NCBI GenBank assembly: GCA_019747815.1
Contig: JAIEQJ010000086.1
Coordinates: forward strand, 1-64,000
Source of the DNA: Hyphomonadaceae bacterium
GTDB taxonomy: Bacteria; Pseudomonadota; Alphaproteobacteria; Rhizobiales; Hyphomicrobiaceae
DNA length: 64,000 nt
Direction of reading: 5' to 3'
Positions 36,784-44,717 of this stretch are shown here, in pieces. Made by a program: the position numbers and the translations under genes. The notes below the pieces were generated by a model that saw only the letters and a program-made list of their open reading frames with translations, was not told the origin of the DNA and ran no database searches. The stretch's first letter is position 1. The number at the start of each line of letters is the position of its first letter.

Positions 36784-37470
36784 GGTGTCCTCTCCCGGCG
36801 TTTCCCCGCGCACTCCTGTTCACAAAGTCTTGGCAAGTCAAATGAATACGCTTTCATGAGGGCGCGACCGCATTGCTGATCCGCACCGCGCGGCCGACCA
36901 TGCCCGCGCACCCCGGAACGGCTGCGCCTCAGGTCCACCAGCGGCAGTATCGGCGGGTTTTTGTAGAAGAGCCGTTGGCAGTGTCAACAGCGGAGTGCCA
37001 AATCGGCCGGTGGCAGCACTGAGCCCTCGGCGCTGGCGGCGCGGTCAAGCCAAGCCAACCGCGTCTGCTGCTGGCGAGACGCAGCGGCGAGCCGAATGCC
37101 ACCCGTCCCAAGTTTGCAATCGTTGTGCCGGTGGCTGTGATGATGAGCTGAGGGATGCGGAGGCGTCCTGGCCGCGCCGGACCGGCAGCACCGCACATGC
37201 TGGCGTGTCTGACGTCATGGGTGAAACAGTACTGGCGAGATTGCTGAGGGTGATTGTGATCCTCCGGATACATTCATCAAGATAATTGTACTGACGAATG
37301 ATTTTGCCCACCGACTGGGCAATTGCTCAAATTATGTCGTTGCCGAAACAAAGTCCGCCCACGTAGTTACGTCGAGCATGGGGATTCGCCAGGGGCCGCG
37401 GTCTTGGACGGCAGCTCGGGCGGACCGGATTGTGAAGGCGCCTCATCCAAGACCATATCGGGGGCACATC
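36784..37470. other. intergenic region upstream of the porin gene
   Basis: No gene is supported in these 687 bases; short open frames here lack ribosome-binding sites and recognisable motifs. The 3' third (about 37255-37345) is AT-richer and holds the likely porin promoter and an inverted repeat. The middle may be decayed coding or mobile DNA, but I recognise nothing in it. Confidence 0.5.
37304..37332 (+). promoter_or_regulatory. candidate porin promoter overlapped by an inverted repeat
   Basis: TTGCCC (37304-37309) and TCAAAT (37327-37332) are spaced by 17 bases. The -35 region is part of the inverted repeat TTGCCCA-CCGAC-TGGGCAA (37304-37322), a plausible operator. The porin start codon is 138 bases further on. 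Confidence 0.4.
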
Positions 37471-38748
37471 ATGAAACAGCGCCCAATCTCGTTCCTTTTG
37501 CTGACGATGTCTCTGGCGGGCCTCGCACTCCTTCAGCCCGTCGGGCGTGTCGGCCCGGCCGCGGCGGCCGACCTCAGCGCCTATCCTCCACCGGCGCCGT
37601 CTCGCACAGACTGGTGGAAGGACGTGAAGCTCTCCGGGCACGTTGCAGCGGGCTACACGTACAATGCCGACACCCCCGCCAACGACCTGAACTTCGGACA
37701 CCTGTTCACCGATCGGTCGGATGTGCCGCTGCTGAACCAGGTCATCCTGACCCTCGAGCGGCCGCTCGACCCGAAGAAGCCATCGGAATTCCAGCTCGGG
37801 TTCAAGCTGCAAGGCATGTATGGGTCCGACGCCCGATACGCGCATTTCCTCGGTGAGTTCGACAGGCAGAACCATCGCAATCAATTCACGGTCGTTGAAG
37901 CCTATCTCAACACTCACCTGCCGATCCTGACCAAGGGCGGCGTCGACGTGAAGGTCGGCCAGTACGTGACGCTCGAGGGGGCCGAGGTCATCTACGCACC
38001 CTCGAACTTCTTCTACTCGCACTCCTACATCTTCAATTTCGGCATTCCGTTCATGCATACGGGCGTCATGACGACGACGCACCTGACCCCGATGGTGGAC
38101 CTGTACCTGGGGATCGATACCGGCGTGAACACGACGTTTGGACGGAACGGCGACAACAATGATGCCATCGCCTTTCACGGCGGCATCGGGCTCAACCTCC
38201 TGAAAGGCGATCTCACGATCACCGCCACCACGCATATCGGGCCGGAGCTGCCGAGGGGGACGCCGGGCGTCGATCCCAACCGTGACCTGCGGTACTTGAA
38301 CGACATCACGACAGTGTGGAAGATCAACAAGAAGCTGACGTCCACGACCGACGTCAACTATATCCGCGACGACGGTTTGAAGGCCGAGGGGTGGGGCGTT
38401 GCCCAGTACTTCACCTACACGCTGACCGACCAATGGGCCGTTGGCGTGCGCGGCGAGGTGTGGCGGGACCGGGACGGAGCCTTCGTTGCCGCATTTCCGG
38501 GCAATCTCGACTTCATCAACGCCACGAAGGGGCGCCCAGCAACAGTGCTCGGCGGCGGATCCACGACTTACTACGCGCTCACGCTGGGCGCCAACTACAA
38601 GCCTCCGGTGCCGAAGCGGTTCGAGGGCCTCGTCATTCGACCCGAGATCCGCTGGGACTGGTCCGCCGACACGACGCCGTTCAACGCCGGCACGGAAAGC
38701 CGTCAATTTACGGCGGGCATCGACCTGATTGTGCCGTTCTCGCAGTGA
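37471..38748 (+). CDS. outer-membrane beta-barrel porin (putative beta-barrel porin-2 / OmpL-like family)
   Basis: A 425-residue protein with a signal peptide (FLLLTMSLAGLALLQPVGRVGPAAAA) then alternating barrel strands: KLSGHVAAGYTYNADTPAN, NQFTVVEAYLNTHLP, VDVKVGQYVTLEGAEVIYAPSNFFYSHSYIFNFGIPFMHTGV. It ends in the aromatic-type strand TAGIDLIVPFSQ. The VGQ...EGAE...NFFYSHSYIFNFGIPF block is typical of the BBP2 family. GGGGG lies 7 bases before the ATG. Probably an outer-membrane diffusion channel; solute unknown. Confidence 0.85.
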   Translation: MKQRPISFLLLTMSLAGLALLQPVGRVGPAAAADLSAYPPPAPSRTDWWKDVKLSGHVAAGYTYNADTPANDLNFGHLFTDRSDVPLLNQVILTLERPLDPKKPSEFQLGFKLQGMYGSDARYAHFLGEFDRQNHRNQFTVVEAYLNTHLPILTKGGVDVKVGQYVTLEGAEVIYAPSNFFYSHSYIFNFGIPFMHTGVMTTTHLTPMVDLYLGIDTGVNTTFGRNGDNNDAIAFHGGIGLNLLKGDLTITATTHIGPELPRGTPGVDPNRDLRYLNDITTVWKINKKLTSTTDVNYIRDDGLKAEGWGVAQYFTYTLTDQWAVGVRGEVWRDRDGAFVAAFPGNLDFINATKGRPATVLGGGSTTYYALTLGANYKPPVPKRFEGLVIRPEIRWDWSADTTPFNAGTESRQFTAGIDLIVPFSQ

Positions 38749-38758
38749 TGGGACGGCT

Positions 38759-38886
38759 CATCCTGGAGCCAGGATGACACCATCTGTCATGCCGGCCGAG
38801 CGCGAAGCGCGAGCGCCGGGACCAGGGCAACGAGCGAGGCGCGGTATTTTGCAGCTCCGGGCCCCGGAGATTCTGCTTCGCAGAAT
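38759..38886. repeat. cluster of four palindromic units (REP/BIME-like)
   Basis: Four hairpins in 128 bases: CATCCTGG-AG-CCAGGATG (38759-38776), a GCGCGAAGCGCG-type palindrome around 38800-38818, CTCCGG-GCC-CCGGAG (38855-38869), and ATTCTGC-TTC-GCAGAAT (38870-38886). The first starts 10 bases after the porin stop and may end its transcript. The mosaic resembles the repeated intergenic elements of Rhizobiales. Confidence 0.65.
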
Positions 38887-38988
38887 TCCGGGACGACAAG
38901 CGAGTGTGCGACGCAGCGCTAGTGTGATGATCGAGAAATTCGCCCTTCCTCGCAGCACGCCTACTGAGCGAACTTCGCGATCGGGACA

Positions 38989-39219
38989 CTAGCCGGCTGT
39001 CGACGCCCACACGTAGCCGCGCTTGCCCATGCAGCGGCGCATCGCCGCCACCGCCCCGTCGTCATAGTCGGAGGCGACGCGGCGGCACTGCGCGATGGCC
39101 CCATCGAAGGAGGCATCCACCGGACGCCCGTCCGCACGCTGCCACGCCATCCCGTGCTCATTGGCGCAACCACTTGCCAACAATGCAGAAAACAAAAGTG
39201 CAGGCTTGAGCAATCGCAT
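38989..39219 (-). CDS. small lipoprotein
   Basis: A 76-residue predicted lipoprotein: MRLLKPALLFSALLASGC, lipobox LASGC with Cys18 as the lipidation site. The mature part carries two more cysteines (AQCRRVAS and MRRCMGKRGYVW). No family recognised. GGGGGAG just upstream supports the ATG at 39219. It lies alone between the hairpin cluster and osmC. Confidence 0.75.
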   Translation of the reverse strand: MRLLKPALLFSALLASGCANEHGMAWQRADGRPVDASFDGAIAQCRRVASDYDDGAVAAMRRCMGKRGYVWASTAG

Positions 39220-39344
39220 GGCTCCCCCAACTCCAGACAAAGCCGAGGGGCATCTTAGCAGCACGGCCCAAGGAAGGGGAGCCGCCCCTGACGCATCCTG
39301 CACCGTCGGGGCGAGCCTGTGGACTTCTTCTCAGCCCGCGCCGT

Positions 39345-39851
39345 TCAGCGCACGCGGGCAACCATCGCGATGGGCGGGGGCGCGCGCAGGGTCTGGTAGA
39401 CGACGCAATAGCGCTCGGTGAGCTTCATCAGGGTGGCGCGCTGCTCCTCGGTCAGATCGCCGTCGATGTCGAAGGTGAGCCGAACGGCACGGAAGCCGAC
39501 AGGGGCCTCCTTGGCAACACCCAGGGTGCCGCGAAAATCGAGATCGCCCTCGGCCCTGATGGTGGCATCGCGCACCTCAAGACCGAGCGCCGTCGCCACG
39601 GCATTCAGCGTGACGCCGGCACAGGCAACCAGCGCCTCCAGCAGCATGTCGCCGGAGCAGGCATGCAGGCCGGTGCCGCCGGTCGCCGGGTGCAATCCCG
39701 CCTCCACCAGCGCCTTGCCGGTCTCAACCGAGCATGTCACGCCCTCGCCGATGCGCCCCTGCGCCGTGAGCGTGATGACCGCCGCGTCCGGCTGCTTCCG
39801 ATACTTGTCCTTCAGCGGGGCCTGCAGCGTCTTCAGTGCATCGGCATCCAT
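39345..39851 (-). CDS. OsmC/Ohr-family peroxiredoxin-like protein
   Basis: A 168-residue OsmC-family protein. Both redox cysteines are in place: GLHACSGDMLLEALVACAGV and LTERYCVVYQTL. OsmC/Ohr proteins reduce organic hydroperoxides with a Cys pair. AGGGAG is 7 bases before the ATG. The nearby HxlR regulator and FMN reductase suggest a small redox-stress neighbourhood. Confidence 0.88.
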   Translation of the reverse strand: MDADALKTLQAPLKDKYRKQPDAAVITLTAQGRIGEGVTCSVETGKALVEAGLHPATGGTGLHACSGDMLLEALVACAGVTLNAVATALGLEVRDATIRAEGDLDFRGTLGVAKEAPVGFRAVRLTFDIDGDLTEEQRATLMKLTERYCVVYQTLRAPPPIAMVARVR

Positions 39852-39950
39852 GGCGGTCTCCCTGGTCGAGCCTTCAGAACGACAATAGCTCGGCGGCCAC
39901 GACTTGGCTCGGGGGCGCTTGCGCTGCGGCCGGAAGGGGCGAGGACCGCC

Positions 39951-40331
39951 CTATGACTTCGCGCGGGGACACGTGGCATCGAAGCGCCGGCGCGCCTCGG
40001 CCATCGTCTGCTGATTGACGAGCGCCCACTCGCCCAGCGCCCGCACCGGCACCTGCAGCGAGCATCCAAGCTCGGTCAGGGCGTACTCGACGCTCGGCGG
40101 CACGGTGGGATGGACCGTGCGGGTGACGAGGCCGTCGCGCTCCAGCGCGCGCAAGGTCAGGGTCAGCATGCGCTGCGAGATGCCGCCCACCTCGCGCTTG
40201 ATCTCGCTGAACCGCTTCGGGCCGCCGCCCAACAGGTTCACCACCAAAACCGTCCATTTGTCGCCGATACGTGCCAGCACCTCGCTGATGGCGCGGCAAT
40301 CGCCGGTCAAATGCATGTACCCTGGTTTCAA
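39951..40331 (-). CDS. HxlR family transcriptional regulator
   Basis: A 126-residue winged-helix regulator: GDCRAISEVLARIGDKWTVLVVNLLGGGPKRFSEIKREVGGISQRMLTLTLRALERDGLVTR is the HxlR core. Cys near residue 12 is the one used as redox/aldehyde sensor in several HxlR members. The start is TTG 40331, fixed by a perfect AAGGAGG 7 bases upstream; the next ATG is too far. It is divergent from the FMN reductase gene and probably controls it. Confidence 0.9.
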   Translation of the reverse strand: MKPGYMHLTGDCRAISEVLARIGDKWTVLVVNLLGGGPKRFSEIKREVGGISQRMLTLTLRALERDGLVTRTVHPTVPPSVEYALTELGCSLQVPVRALGEWALVNQQTMAEARRRFDATCPRAKS

Positions 40332-40422
40332 GAATGTGCCTCCTTGCCGCCCTTGGCAGCAGTTACCTATGTAGCTCTGGTTACAAACTTATACCACTTT
40401 GACCACAGGAACGGGAACCGCC

Positions 40423-40971
40423 ATGTCCAAGATCGTCGTCATTGTCGGCAGCCTTCGCCGCGATTCACACAACCGCAAGCTGGCGGGAGCGCTGACCAAG
40501 CTGGCCAAGCCCGGCACCGTATTCACCTTCGCCAAGATCGACGACCTGCCGCTGTTCAGCCAGGACCTGGAGCCGAGCCCGCCGGCGGCAGTGACCCGGC
40601 TGAAGGGGGAGATCGACGCTGCCGACGGCATCCTGATCGTGACGCCCGAGTACAATCGCTCCATCCCCGGCGTGCTGAAGAACGCCATCGACTGGGCCTC
40701 CCGCCCCTACGGCAAGAACTCGTTCGACGGCAAGCCGACAGCGGCGATCGGCACCTCGCCGGGGGCGGTCGGAACGGCGGTTGCGCAACAGCATCTGCGC
40801 AGCATCCTTGCCTATCTCAATGTCGTCCTGATGGGGCAGCCGGAGGGCTACATCACCTACAAGCCGGACATGGTCGACGCCCAAGGCCAGGTTGCCGACG
40901 AGAGCGTGCGCAAATTCCTGCAGCTCTATATGGACAGGTTCACCGCCTGGGTGGAGCGGTTCGGCGCCTAG
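40423..40971 (+). CDS. NADPH-dependent FMN reductase family protein
   Basis: A 182-residue flavodoxin-fold reductase (chromate/azo/quinone reductase group): IVVIVGSLRRDSHNRKLAGAL, then ILIVTPEYNRSIPGVLKNAIDWASRP, the FMN-binding blocks of this family. GGGAA precedes the ATG at 40423. It is divergently transcribed from hxlR across 91 bases in which GTTACC (40362) and GGTTAC (40379) repeat. A strong hairpin follows 45 bases after the stop. Confidence 0.9.
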   Translation: MSKIVVIVGSLRRDSHNRKLAGALTKLAKPGTVFTFAKIDDLPLFSQDLEPSPPAAVTRLKGEIDAADGILIVTPEYNRSIPGVLKNAIDWASRPYGKNSFDGKPTAAIGTSPGAVGTAVAQQHLRSILAYLNVVLMGQPEGYITYKPDMVDAQGQVADESVRKFLQLYMDRFTAWVERFGA

Positions 40972-41016
40972 CGGGCGGGCACGCCGCCAAGCAGCGCGAC
41001 CGGCCGGCAGAGGACA

Positions 41017-41051
41017 AAAGACCATTGAGAGCGCTGCTCTCAATGGTCTTT
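41017..41051. terminator. 35-base perfect inverted repeat, bidirectional terminator
   Basis: Arms of 16 bases, AAAGACCATTGAGAGC and GCTCTCAATGGTCTTT, flank a GCT loop. It lies 45 bases after the FMN reductase stop. The T-run is short (three T, then C), so it is an unusual terminator; it may instead be a small mobile palindrome. Confidence 0.6.
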
Positions 41052-41244
41052 CCCCGCTCAACATCGGCGGACGGATGGGGCCGCCCGTCGACACTTCGAC
41101 CACGTGCCCGGGGGGCCGAGCACGACTGCAACCGCGGCCTGACGAGACCCCGCCTCAGGCCCGAAAACGGTCACCGTCGCATCGTAAAAAGCGCGTCGAC
41201 CGCGTTCAACGTCTAAAGGCGTCTGCGCTCAGGAGGCGGTGGAC

Positions 41245-41853
41245 ATGTCTGAGGACTGGGGCTCAGAAAACTGGGGCGACCTCGTCAAGCGCTACCGGCT
41301 GCGGCACGGGTTGACCCAGGAGCGCATGGCGGGCGTGATCGGCGTGTCGCAGCGCACGGTCTCGCGCTGGGAGCGTGGCGACGACAGGCCCAGTCTTGAC
41401 CTGCAGAGGAAGCTCAGGGATCTGGGCAGGGCGCCGCCCGCCACCCTGCTGCAAAGCCTCGCGTACGCCGTCCGCCATTGCCCCTTTCCGCGGGCCTTGT
41501 CGCGCACCCCGCGCCTGCGGCTGCAGGCGCTCTCCGAGCCCGCGATCAGCAAGCGTCCCTCGGTGGTGGGCTGGATCGGCCGCGATCTGGCGCCCATCGC
41601 CTGCGGCATCCTGGAGGAGATGCTGGACGATGCGGCGCTGCAGCGGAGCATCGAGGCGAGGGAGATCGCCTGCGTGCTGACGACGACCCGCAGCGTGCTG
41701 CGCACCAGGGAGCACCGGCGGATCGGCACCTATCGCACGGTGATCACCTACTTCTTCCACGAGGGCGCGCTCTACAGCGATGCCGTCTCGGACATCGCGC
41801 CGTTCGGCACGCCGCTCGGCTACAGGGCGATCGCGATGGATGACGTGGTGTAG
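41245..41853 (+). CDS. XRE-family HTH protein with unknown C-terminal domain
   Basis: A 202-residue protein. The N-terminus is an XRE helix-turn-helix: LVKRYRLRHGLTQERMAGVIGVSQRTVSRWERGDDRPSLDLQRKLRDLG. The C-terminal 110 residues (ISKRPSVVGWIGRDLAPIACGILEEMLDD ... YRTVITYFFHEGALYSDAVSDIAPFG) look like a small sensor domain, possibly PAS-like, which I cannot name. ATG 41245 has AGGAGG 8 bases upstream; an in-frame GTG at 41239 is too near it. Confidence 0.78.
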   Translation: MSEDWGSENWGDLVKRYRLRHGLTQERMAGVIGVSQRTVSRWERGDDRPSLDLQRKLRDLGRAPPATLLQSLAYAVRHCPFPRALSRTPRLRLQALSEPAISKRPSVVGWIGRDLAPIACGILEEMLDDAALQRSIEAREIACVLTTTRSVLRTREHRRIGTYRTVITYFFHEGALYSDAVSDIAPFGTPLGYRAIAMDDVV

Positions 41854-41885
41854 GGAATGGAGCGCTGCCGCCGGCGGCTTTTGCG

Positions 41886-42905
41886 CTACTGCTCGGGCGT
41901 GAAGCCGGAGGCCTTGACGGAGGGGGCCCAGAGCTCGGAGTCGGCCGCCTGGATCCTGGTGAGCTCGGCCGCGGAGGTTCCGGTCGGCACCAGACCAAAA
42001 GCCAGCAGCTTCTCCTTCACCGGCGGAGACTGCACGGCGGCGACGACTGCCCTGTTGAGCCGGGCCACGATCTCGGCCGGCGTCTTGGCCGGCGCATAAA
42101 CGGCATACCAGCCGGTGCCCTCGATGGGGAAGCCGGCCTCCTTGAAGGTGGGGATGGCAGGCAGGAACGGCGAGCGCGCACTGCCCGAGGTGGCCAGCAC
42201 CTTGATGCGGCCGGACTTGTGCTGCTCCAGCAGATCGCTGGCGGTGGTCATCACCATGGCGATCTGGCCGCCCATCAGATCGGTGAGCGCCGCCGCCGAG
42301 CCGCGATAGCCGACATGGCGCAGATCGAGACCGGCGGCCTTGGCAAACGCGACGGCAAAGAAATGCGGCAGCGTGCCGGCGGCCGGCGTGCCGTAGTTGC
42401 CCTGTGCCGGGTTGGCCTTCACCCACGCCACCAGCTCCTTGAGGGACGCGGCCGGCACCTGCGGCCCCACCGCAATCGCAAAATCGAAGGTGGCGACCTG
42501 CGACACCGGCTCGAAGTCGGCGACGGGATCATAAAGCAGCGCCTTGTAGACATGGCCGTAGACCGCCATGGGCGCGATGGGCGTGAGCAGGAGGGTGCGG
42601 CCATCGGGCGCCGCAGCCTTCACCGCCATGACCCCGAGCCGGCCCTGCGCGCCGGTGCGGTTCTCCACGATCACCGGCTGATCGAGGGCCGTGCGCAAGC
42701 CCTCCGCGATGTGCCGCGCGAGCGCATCGCCCGAGCCGCCGGCCGTGAACGGAAAGATGACGCGCACCACCTGCTCCGGCACCTGCGCGTGCACGGGGAG
42801 CGCGGACAGCGCGAGCAGGGCGATGGCGGCCGTCCCAGCCCACGCGAGGAAGACCGCCAGGAAAGCCGCCATGAAAGCCGGCATGGGCGCCAATTTGCGG
42901 GTCAT
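41886..42905 (-). CDS. tripartite tricarboxylate transporter substrate-binding protein (Bug/TctC family)
   Basis: A 339-residue periplasmic binding protein with a signal peptide (FLAVFLAWAGTAAIALLALSALPVHA). The Bug/TctC pattern is clear: VIFPFTAGGSGDALARHIAEGLRTALDQPVIVENRTGA, and YGTPAAGTLPHFFAVAFAKAAGLD. No TctA/TctB membrane genes are nearby, which is common for orphan Bug proteins. GGGGAG is 8 bases before the ATG. A parS site lies upstream. Confidence 0.9.
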   Translation of the reverse strand: MTRKLAPMPAFMAAFLAVFLAWAGTAAIALLALSALPVHAQVPEQVVRVIFPFTAGGSGDALARHIAEGLRTALDQPVIVENRTGAQGRLGVMAVKAAAPDGRTLLLTPIAPMAVYGHVYKALLYDPVADFEPVSQVATFDFAIAVGPQVPAASLKELVAWVKANPAQGNYGTPAAGTLPHFFAVAFAKAAGLDLRHVGYRGSAAALTDLMGGQIAMVMTTASDLLEQHKSGRIKVLATSGSARSPFLPAIPTFKEAGFPIEGTGWYAVYAPAKTPAEIVARLNRAVVAAVQSPPVKEKLLAFGLVPTGTSAAELTRIQAADSELWAPSVKASGFTPEQ

Positions 42906-42936
42906 CGACGGTGCTCCCCTACCTCCAGAACGTCAG

Positions 42937-42950
42937 GTTTCACGTGAAAC
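42937..42950. promoter_or_regulatory. parS centromere-like site
   Basis: GTTTCACGTGAAAC, a perfect 14-bp palindrome. With flanks it reads G-GTTTCACGTGAAAC-A, 15 of 16 bases of the widely conserved ParB-binding parS consensus TGTTTCACGTGAAACA. It lies in a 65-base gap between two minus-strand genes. I saw no other TTTCACGTGAAA in the window. parS sites usually lie near the chromosome origin. Confidence 0.8.
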
Positions 42951-42970
42951 ACGTGCTACCGCCCGCGCGC

Positions 42971-44623
42971 TCACCGGCCGTCATCCCCCAGATACTGGCT
43001 CCACAGCTCGTCAGCAACATCGGCCTCGTCCCACACGCCGATGAGAATGCCCTTGCGCTGGGACCTGCCCCGCGCCGCCGCCATCTCTGCCTCCGAGCGG
43101 GTGGTGCGCTGCGAGAGCCTGAGCCCCCAGTCGCCGAGCGCCGCCGCCAGACGCCGGCGCTCGCCGGCATAGGCCGGATCGGCGCCGAGGTCGCGGAATT
43201 CATCGGGGTCGCTGGCGAGATCGTAGAGCATCGGCCGGAAGCCTGCAGCATGCACGTATTTCCAGCGCGCGTCGGCGACCATGAACAGCCGGGCGTTGCG
43301 GGGCTCGACGCCGAGCCTGGCCGCCACCGGCAGGATGCAATAGTCATACTCGCTGAAGACATAGCGGCGCCATTGGGCCGGCGCCTCACCGCGCAGCCAC
43401 GGGGCCAGCGAACGGCCCTCCAGGCGATGCGCCTGGGAGGCCGCATCAGCGCCCAGCGCCTCCAGGAACGTCGGCGCCAGATCGATGGTCTCCACCAGCG
43501 CGTCGCACGCCGTCCCGCGCGCCGCATCCGCTGCCGCCGAGGGATCGCAGATGATCAGCGGCACCTTCACCGATGGCTCGTGGAACAGATCCTTCTCGCC
43601 CAGCCAGTGGTCGCCCAGATAGTCGCCGTGATCGGAGGTGAACACGATCAGCGTGGTGTCGAGCAGCCCCCGGCCGTGCATGAAATTGAAGAGGTGGCCG
43701 AGCTGATCGTCGATCTGCTTGATGAGGCCCATATACACGGGGATCACCTCGGCGCGCACGTCATCGCGGGAAAAGGCGCCGCTCACCCGCAGATCCATGA
43801 AGGCGCGATAGACGGGGTGAGGATCGCGCCGCTCCTCCTGCGAGCGCACGACGGGAACAACATCGCCTGCCCCATACATGTCGTTGTAGGGCGCGGGCGC
43901 GATATAGGGCCAGTGCGGCTTGATGTAGGAGAGGTGCAGGCACCAGGGCTCGTCGCCGGCCTGCGCCATGAAGTCCATGGCGCGCCGTGTCATGTAGGGC
44001 GTCTCGGAATCCTCCTCCGCCACGCGCGCGGGTTTGCGGGCATGTCGCATCGCCCAGCCGGACGCCAGCGCGTTGCCCTCGCCCTGCGCGGCGTTGGCCC
44101 AGTCGTGCCAGGGATTGGCGCCGCCGTAGCCCTTGTCGTTGAGGTAGCGATTGTAGCGCGGCGTCTGCGGGTCATAGCGCCCGTCGGGACCGGCGGCATG
44201 CAGGCCGTCATCGCGCTCGAAGGGATCAAAGCCGCACTCCGCCACGCGCACGCCGATGATGGAATTGGGATCGATGCCGAGCCGCGCCATGCCCTCGACG
44301 TCGGCGCGCATGTGCGTCTTGCCGACCAGCACCGTCTTGAGGCCGAGCGGCCGCAGATAGTCGCCGAGCGTCATCTCGCCGACCTTCAGCGGCACGCCAT
44401 TCCAGGTGGCACCGTGCGAGCCCACATAGCGTCCCGTGTAGAAGCTCATGCGCGAAGGCCCGCACACCGGTGACTGCACGATGGCGCGCGTGAACCGCAC
44501 GCCCCGCTTCGCCAGCGCATCGATGTTGGGCGTCTCGAGCCTCGGATGCCCCGCACAGGACAGATAGTCCCAGCGCAGCTGGTCGCACATGATGAAGAGA
44601 ATGTTCCTGACGCGGCGGGACAC
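42971..44623 (-). CDS. sulfatase / phosphonate monoester hydrolase-like enzyme
   Basis: A 550-residue alkaline-phosphatase-superfamily sulfatase. The active-site C-x-P-S-R motif is C54-G-P-S-R in SPVCGPSRMSFYTGRYVGSHG, where Cys becomes formylglycine; metal ligands include Asp14 (NILFIMCDQLRWD) and FTSDHGDYLGDHWLGEKDLFHE. The last block resembles phosphonate monoester hydrolases and choline-sulfatase-like enzymes. No signal peptide, so a cytosolic enzyme. GTG 44623 is the better start (AGGA 7 bases upstream). Confidence 0.87.
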   Translation of the reverse strand: MSRRVRNILFIMCDQLRWDYLSCAGHPRLETPNIDALAKRGVRFTRAIVQSPVCGPSRMSFYTGRYVGSHGATWNGVPLKVGEMTLGDYLRPLGLKTVLVGKTHMRADVEGMARLGIDPNSIIGVRVAECGFDPFERDDGLHAAGPDGRYDPQTPRYNRYLNDKGYGGANPWHDWANAAQGEGNALASGWAMRHARKPARVAEEDSETPYMTRRAMDFMAQAGDEPWCLHLSYIKPHWPYIAPAPYNDMYGAGDVVPVVRSQEERRDPHPVYRAFMDLRVSGAFSRDDVRAEVIPVYMGLIKQIDDQLGHLFNFMHGRGLLDTTLIVFTSDHGDYLGDHWLGEKDLFHEPSVKVPLIICDPSAAADAARGTACDALVETIDLAPTFLEALGADAASQAHRLEGRSLAPWLRGEAPAQWRRYVFSEYDYCILPVAARLGVEPRNARLFMVADARWKYVHAAGFRPMLYDLASDPDEFRDLGADPAYAGERRRLAAALGDWGLRLSQRTTRSEAEMAAARGRSQRKGILIGVWDEADVADELWSQYLGDDGR

Positions 44624-44717
44624 GCGCACTTCCTGGGATTGCCACCTTGCCGGCCCGAGCTTGGCCGGCCGGAATCCTAGCCGGGTTTGGCCCGCCGCGC
44701 CAACACGCGCATCGCGC

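Noticed and set aside
36929-37311. Possible transposase or integrase remnant in the region before the porin gene
   Set aside because: Frames in both directions are short, lack start signals, and show no DDE or other signature that I can defend.
37316-37326. TGGGCAATTGC as a sigma-54 promoter
   Set aside because: The GG and GC elements are 7 rather than 10 bases apart.
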